Shown: positions 21,725 to 34,805 of the stretch, one piece after another
Position numbering within the stretch: the first letter of the stretch is position 1
Layout of the letters: each line of letters starts with the position of its first letter
Assembly (NCBI GenBank): GCA_027943335.1
Contig: BSBK01002082.1
Span: 1,154,001 to 1,218,000 of the forward strand
DNA from: Chamaecyparis obtusa
Lineage: Eukaryota > Streptophyta > Pinopsida > Cupressales > Cupressaceae
Length of the DNA stretch: 64,000 nucleotides
Reading direction: 5' to 3'
Translations under genes and position numbers: made by a program
Notes under the pieces: model-generated
What the model was told of the DNA's origin: nothing
The model's database searches: none
The model's input: the letters and a program-made list of their open reading frames with translations, nothing else

Positions 21725-22900
21725 CCTCCCCCCTGCCTCCCCCAATCACAACATCATTGAATAGAGGACTCTTCTTTCACGAAACATCACCATGCTTTAC
21801 CATGCAAAGCAAAAAACTAGGCTATTGGATTGGCACCCAGGACCCTCAATTAAAAATTGCATGCAATAGGAAAACAATTTTTAGAGAAACAAACCCCCAC
21901 AATCTGCAACAGACAATATCACACTCACCTCCAAATCTTCACCGCTAGAACAACCAGAAACATCCACCAATCCTGTCTATATACTCTCCCTGCCACTGCT
22001 GTAATTACCCCACACCAACCCCCTAGAAACCCACACAAACCCCTGGAAACCCCTGGAAGCCCACACAACACCCCTACCAAGCACCCTGCATTGTGAGTCC
22101 TGCGACCAAAACATAGAAGGAAGCTAGGGCCAGGCCCTAGCACGTAGACTAGAGGAATACTGCCATTTTTCTCTGCCACATTTCTTTAGCTCCCCCATTC
22201 CTCCCATTTTGACTTATCCATTTTAATGACTATATAATAATAAGTATTGATTATTCAATTAGGTTTAATTTATCTATTATAAATGTATTATGATTATTTC
22301 ATTAATATATATAGATTATATTAGATGATTATTTAGTAATGTTACTTATTGTATAAGAAATTATTATCTTTTCATTATCTAAATGATGAATTAAAGCAAT
22401 ATATTATTTTTGGTATGTTTGATATTTATAATTGCACGATATTTTAAAATAATTATTATAAAAAATAAAGTGACTTTATCACCCATTACATTGTTAAAAG
22501 AAATAGGATAAAACTAGTCACTATTATGTAATAGTGAAATTACTGTCAATAATACAAACATTAGGAAATTCAGTTAATATATTTTAATTCATGCTTCTCA
22601 TTAATGGATATTTTGACTTTTAAAAATGTAAGAGTACTATTAGCCAATATAAACATTAGCAAATATGGTCAACCTATTTTAATTCTTAATGCTGATTGGT
22701 TGATGCTTCACCATTTAATATATTTGGGTGAATACATAAGTATTCTTGAGAACTAATAATAAAATCATTTACTTAATAACTTATTTCTTTTCCTTAGAAA
22801 ATTTAAAATTTGAAATATTGAACATGTGAGTGGAAGACCCCAACATTATAAGAGATGATGCTAGACTGTGCATGGAATGAATTTGGCAAAAAGAATACCC
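21725..22900. other. AT-rich spacer, no gene
   Basis: A C-rich stretch (21950-22090, with repeated CCCTGGAAACCC) is followed by strongly AT-rich DNA to about 22860. No convincing ORF is present. Confidence 0.5.
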
Positions 22901-23099
22901 CTTAATCCTTGACCGACTTATAAATACCTCTCAATCCTTGATTGACCTCTTCACTCCTCCCCAAAATGAAAAAGTTCAAAACATTTAAAAATTATATAAA
23001 TCCTCCAACAAAATAAAATAAAGCATAAGCTTCAATTATTCAAAATTTTAAATCATTTTCACTAGACAATGTCTTCTTCCACGCGCTATCCCAATAATT

Positions 23100-23257
23100 A
23101 ACCTAATAAATAAACGAACTGACGTGACGAATGAGGAGAGAGATCTCATCCATCGGGTATAAGTGAAGCTTTTCGCCCTCATAATTCTCACACAATCTCT
23201 TTTCTCATTGTATTCCGTGGCTAGAAGAGCATTTGATCATCAAGTTCTGTGAAACAG
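23100..23257 (+). promoter_or_regulatory. polyubiquitin core promoter and first untranslated exon
   Basis: TATAAG at 23158-23163 is a plausible TATA box, which would place the transcription start near 23190. TGACGTGACG at 23120-23129 carries an ACGT core of the type bound by plant bZIP factors. The untranslated exon ends at 23257 (GAAACAG/GTATGC). The motif assignments are inference from sequence. Confidence 0.55.
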
Positions 23258-24967
<1,710 letters not shown>

Positions 24968-25638
24968 ACAGCGATCAGACTGTCCTTTGTGATAAAACGT
25001 TTTTTCAAAGCTGCAAATAAGAACTGCATTTCATAGTTTAGTATGTAGGGCTTTTTATGGCTGAGCCGGAATGGCTGATTAAACTATAACGTTTTGACAC
25101 AGTTTTATAATGTGATGCTTTTCTACTAGATATTTCATCTTTGATTTTCAGTCCGATGTGGAATTAGTGTGTATTAGTAAGGTTCTGCTCTGATTCCATC
25201 GACATATGTGTTTGACATGGGTTTTATAATACTGAAATTTCTTGTTTGCTCATTATTGTAGATCCTGAAGCAGCAAACAGATATGCTTTGTTACTGTTTA
25301 AAGAATTATTCAGTTTGTGCTGCTCGTTAATTCTAATTGTTTATTCCGTACTTCATTATTTTATATCTTTCTACCTGTTAATTACCCTTGATACCCAATT
25401 CTCTTGCTATTAGAAATCGTGAGTAAACAGTAGCTCTATAATATTGAAACTTCTTGTCTGTCCATTATTGTAGATTGTAAATTACTCTGTATCTGCTTTT
25501 TACTGTTAATAGTATTATTCAGTTGGAGCAAAGATTCAGCCTGCAACAATGTCATTACTTTGGAATAGTACGTGTTTTTAAACTATAAACAAAAACTAGC
25601 TTAGATGTAAAGGTTCAAGGGATAAGCTGAAATGAAGG
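24968..25638 (+). other. polyubiquitin 3'-UTR and downstream spacer
   Basis: A T-rich 3' flank with several AATAA-like phrases (for example near 25015). The exact polyadenylation site cannot be fixed. At 25200-25540 there are two loosely similar blocks (ATACTGAAATTTCTTG / ATATTGAAACTTCTTG with ATTATTGTAGAT), suggesting a small local duplication. Confidence 0.5.
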
Positions 25639-26195
25639 TAGGCTTGCATTAAATTTTAATATGATTGAGAAACGTTGTTATGGCTTAATATGATTCTAAT
25701 AAGAGTCTAGCTTCAAAGGGTTCCCCAATAGATTTAGGAGATTGTACCTCATTTTCATATGTTGTGCCTTCTCTCGTAGGCTTGCGTTAAATTTTAATAT
25801 GATTGAGAAATGTTGTTATGGCTCAATATGATTCTAATAAGAGCCTAGCTTTAAAGGATTCCAATAGCTTTGGGAGATTGTACCTCATTTTCATATGTTG
25901 TGCCTTTGTAGACTTTAACTCTTATTAGAATCACATATTGAGCCATAACAACATTTCTCAATCATATTAAAATTTAATGCAAGCCTATGAGAGAAGGCAC
26001 ACCATATGAAGGTATAGGTTCAAGGGATATGTTGAAATGAAAGTATAGCTAGACTCTTATTAGAGTCATATTGAGCCATAACAACATATCTCAATCATAT
26101 TAAAATTTAATTCAAGCCTACAAGAGAAGGCACAACAAATGAAAATGAGGTACAATCTCTCAAAGCTATTGGAACCCTTTGAAGCTCATATAGTG
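25639..26195. repeat. cluster of two direct and two inverted copies of a 138-bp repeat
   Basis: TAGGCTTGCATTAAATTTTA starts copies at 25639 and 25777 (plus orientation). The reverse complement (TTAAAATTTAATGCAAGCCT) marks copies at about 25909-26003 and 26038-26130. All carry AACAACATTTCTCAATCATA or its complement. The whole can fold into a large hairpin. It looks like nested insertions or a palindromic duplication of a short non-coding element. Confidence 0.85.
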
Positions 26196-26702
26196 TATAT
26201 AATTATGCATTGTGTAGCCATATAAAATATGCTGTCTTATAATTTATGGCAGTTCACAAGATTATGGCTTTTAGACAAAAAAAAAGAACCTTGTGGAACT
26301 CTTTAAGAAGTTACTACACAGCACAATGTCCAGCTCATATATTTATGAATGCAAAAGCAATGGTCAACTTTTTACTGTGGCAACACAAGATTTATTCCTT
26401 ATGTTTATTCTCCACGTGTCCACATGATGAAGTACAATGTCTGTTCGAGGATCATATCTGGCAGACTTCATCTACATGGCATGATGTTATTGCCTATTTA
26501 CATCTCAATATAGCAGTCAATTACTGGTGTGCAAGCATTAAAAGCAAAGTTTTCATGCAAATCTCAATAATGTCTCTGAGGTGCTTCCTGAAGGCAATTA
26601 TGTAGCCCAATCAAATATGGTTGAGCATTTACTTAATCATTTTTTAAAGTTGCCTGAATTGTTAGTCTATGCTAAAAAGAAAATAAAGGGCTCTGAACTT
26701 GA
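26196..26702. other. spacer, no recognised gene
   Basis: A 119-codon open frame (26246-26605) exists, but its translation resembles no family I know and lacks supporting context, so it is not called as a gene. Confidence 0.4.
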
Positions 26703-28190
26703 CTAAGATGGGGGTAACTACTATCTAACCACATACAGAGGGGATATGCCTTCAATAATACGAGACATGATAAGAGTAGAATGCCACAATCAATTTCATG
26801 TTAACTGGTAGCAGATGTATCAATTTTCCTTTCCTCATTTACTTTCAAGCATTGTCTACAATGCTTTCTTGATTTTCTCGATTGGCATTAATGGCAGGAA
26901 AGTTTATCTGATATTACAACAGAAAGTTGCAGTGCAGCTTTGTGATTTTGTTCAAATATTATATATGATAAAACATTTCATACAACAGAGACAAACCAAC
27001 GAAGAATGATCTGATCTTTATGTTAATGTAAAACAAATCATATACAACTAATCTAGAAATGACATGCGATATTCTTTTCTGTCTTTCAAATAAATTGCTT
27101 ACAATGCAAACAGCGAGCATAGCTCAAGGTAGTTGCTACCTTACCCTCCTTTTTTGGAACCAGACTTCAACTTGTCTGGGTCAAAGATTTAGCCGCTTGG
27201 CCAGGACTTGTTTCTGCATCTTGAAACACAAACATAGACAGCGAAGTTATATACTAATATCTACAAGCTCAGACAAATTTAATGTCTAGAAAGCCTTTTG
27301 GTTAAAGAATTGGGAAAAAATATCACAATTAATAAATAGTCAGATTCTGGATAACTTATCCAAATATACTCAGTCTGCCTTATCTTTCTGATCATCATAC
27401 AATGTAGATACTAAACTTTATTACTGAGTTTCTTCTAGATTGATTTTGTTCAACATAATGTTTCTGCTGTTTTGACGTTTTCTCTAATTCTTGAAGTTGT
27501 TGATCTGAAGGACCATTTTGTGGTCATTACTGATGCATCAAGAGGACTGGGAAGTGCTCATGAAGGATTTGTCAGGTTGCGGCTTATGAATCAAGAAAAC
27601 TAAAATAATATGAATCAGGTTATGTTCCACATAAGTTAGAATTGACAACAATTGTGCATGCCAGGGCACAAGTTTTGAGGCATTATTTATTGGGGAAACA
27701 CTTTGAGCTTAGGTCAAATAATTAAGCACTTAAGTATATTTCCATGTAGCTCAACCTGAATGCATGCCAAAGGCATTGGCTAGAATTTTTGTCCAATAAT
27801 GACTTTAACATCAATTTCATAGAAGGGAAAAAAACCAGTAACCAATGCTCTTAGTCACAAGAGGAATACTGTGGCAATGGCCGACTGTTCAAACAATCTT
27901 TTGAGAGCAAATCTTGAAATATTATCCAGACAATGCGTACTGAGCAAGCCAAGAAGCATCTCAGAGAATAGGAAAGATTTCAAGTATGCAGGAAACCAAT
28001 TTTAGTCCAATGAGTTTCTAATATATAAAGATATGACATTCACATCCAGTCAAGATGACTTGAGAAACTTTGTTCTTTAAAGGATGTTCATTGCGCCCCT
28101 TATTCAAGACACACGGGAGTAACTGAACTACTAGTTGACCTCAAAACACTGTACTTCTAGAATCCAGTAGGACTGCTGTATCAATGTCTA
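26703..28190. repeat. tandem segmental duplication, unit 1
   Basis: Block X (26703-27342) is repeated as 28196-28386 plus 28981-29417. Block Y (27345-28185) is repeated as 36393-37237. Identity is high throughout (long runs without mismatch), so a unit of about 1.49 kb was once duplicated in tandem and the second copy was later split by insertions. No coding gene is evident. Confidence 0.85.
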
Positions 28191-28195
28191 CTTAA

Positions 28196-29417
28196 CCACA
28201 TGGGGGTAACCACTATGTAACCACATACAAAGGGGATATGCCTTTAATTACACGCGTAGAATGCCACAATCAATTTCATGTTAACTGGTAGCAGATGTAT
28301 CAATTTTCCTTTCCTCATTTACTTTCAAGCTTGTCAACAATGCTTTCTTGATTTTCTCGATTGGCATTAATCGTAGGAAAGCTTATATTTTGTAATGTTT
28401 ATCAGCCAAACACAGAACACTGTGATTATATTTGTCAAAACAATATGTAGCTTTTGGCCCTTGTGTATGATGGCAGACAGCAACACCAATAAGAGTGACA
28501 GTAACCAGAATTCTTCTACATTGTTCCTATTGTGCTTATGCTTGAGGCTTTTCATTCTCGCCAACAACAATTATTGCAATTTATATCAAAATAGGTTAAC
28601 AAAAGATGCTACAGTGACTTAGGAGATCCAAACCCATGACGTAGTCCATGCAATAGGATCCCACAAATAGTAAAGACAAAGTAGAGGCCGATTGTTTAAC
28701 ATTCCACAACCATAGATATATTTTTGTTTGACCAAACTAGAGGATAAATCATGAGGCCTAGCTGCTAATAAGTAAACACAAAGTACCCCTTAGAACAATA
28801 ATAATTTCTACCCTAATTTCTTTTTATTATTTTTGATGAAATAGACGGACCAAATTATATTACCTAATTTCTTTCTATTTTCAATCATAAAGATGTTTAT
28901 ATCTTTTACTTCTTTTTAAGCACTTTGATAACTAACTTGGAATAAATTTTAAATGAAAATCAGTCAACTCATAATTGTCTAAAGCTTATCTGATATTACA
29001 ACATAATGTTGCTGTGCAGCTTTGTGATTTTGTTCAAATATTATATATGATAAAACATTTCATACAACAGAGACAAACCAACGAAGAATGATCTGATCTG
29101 TATGTTAATGCAAAACAAATCGTATACAACTAATCTAGAAATGACAAGCGATATTCTTTTCTATCTTTCAAATAAATTGCCTACATGTAAACAGCGAGTA
29201 TGGCTCAAGCTAGTTACTACCTTACCCTCCTGTTTTGGAACCAGACTTCAACTTGTCTGGGTCAAAGATTCAGCCGCTTGGCCAGGGCTTGTTTCTGCAT
29301 CATGAAACGACAAACATAGACAGCAAAGTTATATACTACCATCTACAAGCTTAGATAAATTTAATGTTTAGAAAGCCTTTTAAGTTAAAGAATTGGGAAA
29401 AATATCACAATTAATGA
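28196..29417. repeat. tandem segmental duplication, unit 2, block X' with insertion
   Basis: Same order as block X of unit 1, but interrupted at 28387-28980 by 594 bp flanked by a 9-bp direct repeat. It ends near 29417 (TTAATGAATAG), where about 7 kb of other DNA begins before block Y' at 36393. Confidence 0.8.
28387..28980. mobile_element. 594-bp insertion with 9-bp target-site duplication
   Basis: AAAGCTTAT occurs at 28378-28386 and again at 28981-28989. The undisturbed duplicate (about 26896-26903) has a single equivalent site (AAAGTTTAT), so the insert boundaries are certain. A 9-bp duplication is the size made by Mutator-like elements, but I see no clear terminal inverted repeats, so the class stays open. 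A 75-codon ORF inside has no known relative. Confidence 0.75.
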
Positions 29418-30190
29418 ATAGCTACAACTGATTACAGGCCTGCCTAATTAAAGATTTTCCTAAAAAGGCTTAATTAATTCTAACTGGTATAAGGCAAATG
29501 AACATAACTGGGACCAAGTACAAACATAACATAATATTATAGTTAGAAAAACACATGTATACCAGATCTGCTAGTGAGTTTTCCGGGTGAATGAAAGCAA
29601 TGCATCTGGCCATGCCCTTTTTCCAGAAAGTCTTCTATCACTTCTGGTAAATCCCCGTGAAATGGGTATTCCAAATACATAATTTTAGCCATGTTCTACG
29701 ATGTTTCAGGGATGGGGGACGACAGGGGATGCGTTTCCGGGATGTTTTCTCAAGAGCCAAAAATAGGGGATGACAATATACAAATTTTTAATTTGTGTGT
29801 GTGTGTGTGTGAATTTTTCAAAATATATTAACTTTTAAGATATTATAGACAAAGAGGGAGAGAAATAGGTGTGTGTGTGAGAATTTTTCAAAATATATTA
29901 AGATATTATAGATATAGAGAGGGAGAGAGAGAGAGAGAAATATGTCAATAATTGATAACAAGACAATATGCAAATGAATCGCCAATTCACAAGTTAAACA
30001 GTAGTATAACAACATAAATGATAATAGCAATAGTATAAATCAGTATAACAGCATTATAACAACAGTCTCAAACATCAAACCATGGCCTGTCAATATAAAT
30101 ATCCAAATCAAAGTGTTTCAAACATGTAGTCGGAAGTCTCAAACATCAAAAGATAATAGGCTTCCGGCACAACATATGAATTGAAGCCTC
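29418..30190. other. spacer with GT and GA microsatellites
   Basis: A block of about 75 bp (GT run, AATTTTTCAAAATATATTA, GATATTATAGA, GA run) is present twice in tandem at about 29797-29865 and 29866-29940. At 29700-29770 lies GGGGATGCGTTTCCGGGATG, an inverted counterpart of GGGGACGCGTTTC at about 34780-34795, so both may be ends of an older element that contains the hAT insertion. Confidence 0.5.
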
Positions 30191-30579
30191 ATTCTAACCA
30201 TAGTTCAAAATATCATTATTGGCAACTTATCGCCGAGGGCAAAAAAAAAATATTGGGAGATATCGGAGATAAGTCAAGAACTTATCGGCGAACTTCTTGG
30301 GAACTTAAAAAAATGGCTTAAATTTAATTAGAAATGCATTTTTTTTGCAAAATTCAATAAGGAGATTCATCTAATGAGTTAGTAAATGAGTAAACAAACC
30401 AAACAAGCTGATCTAGATATATATAAATGCAAATATGTATCAAATTGCATCCTCATGTGGAATGCTGATGGCTGGTAGCCATAGTCTGATAGTCTGAACT
30501 ATGAAGAAAACTAAAAACAACAAATTGTCTTTGTAAAATTATAAGCAAATACATATGCCAAGTACAATATCAAATTAGT

Positions 30580-33495
30580 CTACATCTTCCTCTTCCCCTT
30601 CCCAGTAGCTCTAGTAAAAACTACAGGAGTGGGAGGGGGTCTAGCCCTAGTAGTCCGCTGTGGCTGTGACACCTCCCTCTGCACAACTGGCTGTGACTGG
30701 ACCTCCACCCTAGATGTAGATGGTGCTAAAACTGGCAATGACTCCTCATCATCTGTATCTTCCTCACTCTCACTGCTCTCATGATCATCCTCCTGAATGT
30801 CATCCAATCCTGTTTTGACTCCACCCTCCTCCATAGCTTGCCTCTCCAAATCATAGATGTCATCGTCTGTGAACAATGGAGGCTGCTGCTGTGATGTCCA
30901 ATCACAGTACGAATCTATGTCATCCAAATCAAGTGGCCCTGCTAGTGGTAACTCTACTTTTCTTATGCGCAACTTAAGGTTATATTGCACATAAACAAGG
31001 TCATTGAGGCGTTTCTATGCTAACTTGTTCCTCTTCTTTGTGTGAATGGCCTCCAATAAGCTCCAATTACACTCACAACTAGATGAGCTACATCGCTGAC
31101 ATAAGATGTGCAAGGCAAGATTTTGCAGATTTGGGACATTCCCACTCCAATTTCGCCACCAAGCATCTGCAAGATAAATATTAAAGAGTTAGAAAGCAAG
31201 GTGAAAACATATTTTAGTAACTTAGTTTTTATGTACTTATCATGCATGTGAAAGACACCAAAAATCCAAATATTGTACCTGGGGTTTGAGTCTTTCTTCC
31301 TCTTCTTGCACAGTCTGAGGAGAATAGCTTGCTCGTTGCATTCTGATACACTTTCATCTCGGCCACAATGAGGTCTCTCAGCTCAACCTCAAGTACCATC
31401 CTCTACATGCATTCAATGAAGCCCTCCATGACCTCTCCATTGGGATCCCCGTAGGATGGAGAGAAGCGAAAAGAAGAGTTGAGGAAGTACCCCGCTGCAT
31501 GAATGGGTTGGTGGAGCTGATTGTTCCACCTCCTATCAATAATTTCCCATATGGGGTCAAATTTTAAGCTGTTCCCCTTGTAGTGATTTTTAACAGCCTC
31601 TTTGGCCCTATCCATGGCCTCATAAAGATACCCCATTGGGGTTTGATCCCCATCTACCAAGCGGAGAACTTTAACCAAGGGCTCTGTCATCTACAATTGA
31701 AAAGTAGAAAAAGATTATCATTAATTATAGACTAGAGTTCCAAATTAATAATGAAAGACTTGATTGTTGGATACAAAAAATAAGTATTCAACTTTTGAAG
31801 TTTCAAAGATACCTTCACAATTCCTGTAGCCTCGTCAAAAAAGTGATTGTCAAAGACAATGTATGCAACACTTTGACCATCAGCCTTCTTTGAATAACTT
31901 GAGTCTAACCATGGCTGACTCACAAACATTTGCTTCAAAAGATTCAAAGAACTAAGAACACTTTGCAACGTTAAGAAAATCGTTGCAAACCTTGTGAGTG
32001 CAGTTTTAACCAACTCCTTCCCATGGGTGAATTTTCTCATCAAGTGGAGAACCCAAGGGTGATTGTAGATATATTTTGTTATATTTTTTGCATCCTCTAC
32101 AATTGATTTCACCCAATCCAATTTTCCTATGTCCTCCAAAAGAAGGTCAAGGACGTGCGCTGCATAAGGAGACCAAAAAAGTGTGCTATACTTATCTTCG
32201 AGGATCCTGCCTGCTACCATATATGCCGCTGCATTGTCAGTTATTATTTGCTCCACATTAGCAACCCCACCTCCATCACAACTTGCTCTAACATTAGAGC
32301 CAAAGTTTCAGCTGTCTTTATCTTGTTTGAGACATCCAAAGATTTCAGAAAGACCACTTGATCCTTGCACGAAATTAAAAAATTGATGATGGTACGGTTT
32401 TTTCCATTCGTCCATCCATTTGAAAGTATAGAGTAGCCAAATTGTTTCCATTGCAATTTTTGGTCTTCTACCACATCATTGACCCTAGTAACAGCATCTT
32501 TGAGCAATCTACAAGAACAAAATAAAAATAACATTAAGTACACAACTTTGTTTAAAAAAATTACATTCAACAAAAATAAGTAAATTGTAAAACCGTAAAA
32601 GTGAACTAACCTCCCACTCAAGTCTATAGAAGTAGGTGCCTTATAGCCCTTTCCCGCTACAGTGATTCCTGTCACAAAATTCAGCCAATAGGGACTTGCT
32701 GCAACATTGAAGGGGATATTGTTAAAATACCAAAAATCAGCACATTGAATGTCAACTTGCCGATGCACATCGCTGTTCCACCCACTACCCTCTAGTGATG
32801 GTTGTGCTCTAGGTGTGTTTCTGGGCACAAAAAAATTATAAATAGAAGATGTGCATGGTGCTGGTCTACTAGAACCAGTGGAAGTGGAAGACGAGGACAA
32901 GGTAGATTTGCGGATCCGTGGGCCACGATGAGAGCCCACTATGCCCTCAAGTGTTGCTTCATCTTCTTCAAGGGTGGATGAGATACTTGGTCACAAATCA
33001 CAACCCACATTATTTCATTATGATCATTGTTATAACTTATAAACTTATAGGCTTTAGCAAAATCTAAACTGTTGAGGTGATTATAAAATAATAAATGATT
33101 TTTAAAAATGAGACAGTGTGAGATACTTTGCGAATCAGAAATGGCTACCCTCATGGCCAATTTTGCCCTTTCCCTTTGCAACTTTTTCTCTTCTTGGGCA
33201 GCGAGCAAGGCATTCATCTCTCTCATTATTTCTGGGGTGGTGGCATCACAAACCCTTGTGTCACGCTTTGTGATCCCTACTAGGTGGTATTTCAAACGAG
33301 ATATGCCTCCACTAATTAGTTTTTCACATTTTATGCATATCACAGTATTGTATTCGGGTCCTTCAAAAAATATGCCCATGCCTTGTCTCTAGCCCCTTTA
33401 GGGCGCGTTCCTACATATCCCGAAGGACATGCGTCTACTGAGGCACTGGCAGACCCTGGAACCGACCCAGTTGTAGAGGAATCCCTATTTGCCAT
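30580..33495 (-). pseudogene. hAT-family transposase (BED finger, DUF659, hAT C-terminal dimerisation)
   Basis: Start ATG at 33495. The BED zinc finger has IKCEKLISGGISRLKYHL at about 33330-33280. The catalytic core begins with FNVAASPYWLNFV (about 32710), then ILSNGWTNGKNRTIINFL (about 32420), then IITDNAAAYMVAGRILE (about 32250), then WVLHLMRKFTHG and TRFATIFLTLQSV (about 32040-31960). VDGDQTPMGYLYEAMDRA lies near 31640. The C-terminal dimerisation region has WWRNWSGNVPNLQNLALHI and CECNWSLLEAIHTKKRNKLA (about 31160-31020). GT-AG introns lie at 32610-32509, 31812-31691 and 31278-31167. Lesions: one base lost in the run 33362-33367, a 140-bp insertion (32979-33128), one base lost at 32265-32268, TAG at 31405-31403 and TAG at 31017-31015. 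The first catalytic Asp (usual SDGWT) is Asn here. A Ser/Glu/Asp-rich tail ends at 30580. Confidence 0.9.
32979..33128. repeat. 140-bp insertion with 10-bp direct repeats inside the hAT gene
   Basis: TGAGATACTT is present at 32979-32988 and 33119-33128. Removing one repeat plus the DNA between them restores an uninterrupted reading frame across the site (AISDSQSISSTLEEDEATLE on the minus strand). An intron reading GT...AG is possible but would shift the frame, so a small insertion is the better explanation. Confidence 0.65.
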
Positions 33496-34222
33496 TTTGA
33501 TGAAGAATCAAACTGCACATTTAACATACAAAATGAGGGCAGAAATTTAAAAATTTAACAAAGAAATTTAGAAACAAACTAAGTTAGTTTAAAACTTTAA
33601 ATAAGTTTCAACATAGTTGAAACTTGAAGGAAACAACCAAAAAACTTGTAAGGTTATGAAATTTTTGAGAAAATATGAAGTTTTTGAAAAAACTATGAAA
33701 AATTTGCAAAAATTGCTAAAAAATGGTGTTAGATCTTATTCATTATGTTCTAAAACAAGTTAGAGTAGACTGGAAATGATATTATATAGTTTGTATAAAC
33801 TTGAATGCATTTAATACAAGACAAAATGATTTTAAAACAAAAGGGAAAGAATTTTGAAAACTTACTTGTGAATTTGAATTTTCTTGAAAAATCCCTTCGA
33901 ATCTGCTTCGAATCGATCTAGAATGCCTCTAATGTTGATCTTTCTCCTCCAAAACCCTTCTTAGTTTCTTTCCTCTCCAAAAAACTCACTATCACTCAAA
34001 AAAAAATAGATTGACCCTTTTACTGGCCGCATATCTTTTATCCAAGCATAGGCGCGAGAAATCGCGTTAAGTTCATTACTTATCGCCGATATATCGCCGA
34101 CAAATGCAACTTATCGGCGATAAGTTGACAGGCGATAACTTGACAAGTATTATTGCCTAGCCGAACTTATCGCGATAAGTGTACTTATCGCCGATAAGTC
34201 GGCGATATTTTGATCTATGATT

Positions 34223-34438
34223 CTAGCTATCAATAGCCAAAGGCTCAGAATCATCTGAGTCACTCTCTCCCTTTGGTAGAAGTGGATCATCCAACTGTAG
34301 CCCAACCAATCCTGGTTGCACCTCCTTCATTTGAATTTTATCATTTACGGATATGAATTTAAACCTTGTGGGCCCCCACATTGCCGCTTTGGCAAATTTT
34401 TTTTTAAAAAGAGTGTTTTTTTGGGTTTTTAATGCCAA
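34223..34438 (-). other. small acidic-tailed ORF flanking the hAT element, unidentified
   Basis: This 71-codon frame ends in a Ser/Asp-rich tail (GESDSDDSEPLAIDS). The hAT inserted immediately after its stop codon. It may be the last exon of an older element bounded by the GGGGACGCGTTTC motifs at about 29710 and 34780. No family is recognised. Confidence 0.3.
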
Positions 34439-34449
34439 AATTCATCCAA

Positions 34450-34805
34450 AATGTGTAGGGGACACTTTTTCATTTTTGGGACGGATCGCAGATGTTTCGG
34501 GCGTTCTCTATGTGTTTCGGGGACAGCTAGCTAGCTGTCCCCAAGTATCAGGGGATGTTTCCTGCAAGTTTTTTGAAATTGGGGATGGCTGGGAATGTTC
34601 CCTTTTTGTCCCACTGTTCCCGAAATGTTCCCTAGGCATTTCGGGGACAACTAGCCATCCCCAAATGTCAGGGGACATTTCCTGTAGTTTGTAAAAATCG
34701 GGGATGGCTGGGGACGTCCCCTTTTTGTCCAACTGTCCTTGAAATGTTCTAGGGACAGAAACTAGCCCCTGGTAACAAGAAACGCGTCCCCGTATAACAT
34801 AGAAT
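34450..34805. repeat. GGGGATGGCTGGG-type direct duplication with perfect palindrome
   Basis: Two related blocks (about 34505-34610 and 34625-34735) share CAGGGGATGTTTCCTG-like and GGGGATGGCTGGGAA-like phrases. At 34519-34542 lies a perfect 24-bp palindrome, GGGGACAGCTAG joined to its reverse complement. This looks like the subterminal region of a DNA element. Confidence 0.6.

Larger units (their letters stand above)
30199..34219 (-). mobile_element. complete but inactive hAT transposon (4021 bp)
   Basis: The terminal inverted repeats begin CATAGTTCAAAATATC (left, 30199) and CATAGATCAAAATATC (right, reading inward from 34219). The target duplication is ATTCTAAC (30191-30198) versus ATTCTAGC (34220-34227), the 8 bp expected for hAT, with one later change. 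Subterminal regions are full of the palindrome ACTTATCGGCGATAAGT and its parts (30230-30300 and 34075-34205), which probably bind transposase. A minus-strand BED/DUF659/hAT-dimerisation transposase fills the interior. The coding lesions make it non-autonomous, although its ends look intact. Confidence 0.9.

Noticed and set aside
26246..26605. 119-codon ORF as a protein gene
   Set aside because: No domain, no repeat-family support and no neighbouring splice or promoter signal; likely chance.
32983..33124. Ordinary intron in the hAT gene at this place
   Set aside because: Splicing at the GT and AG present would shift the reading frame, whereas removing one direct repeat plus the insert keeps it; an insertion fits better.
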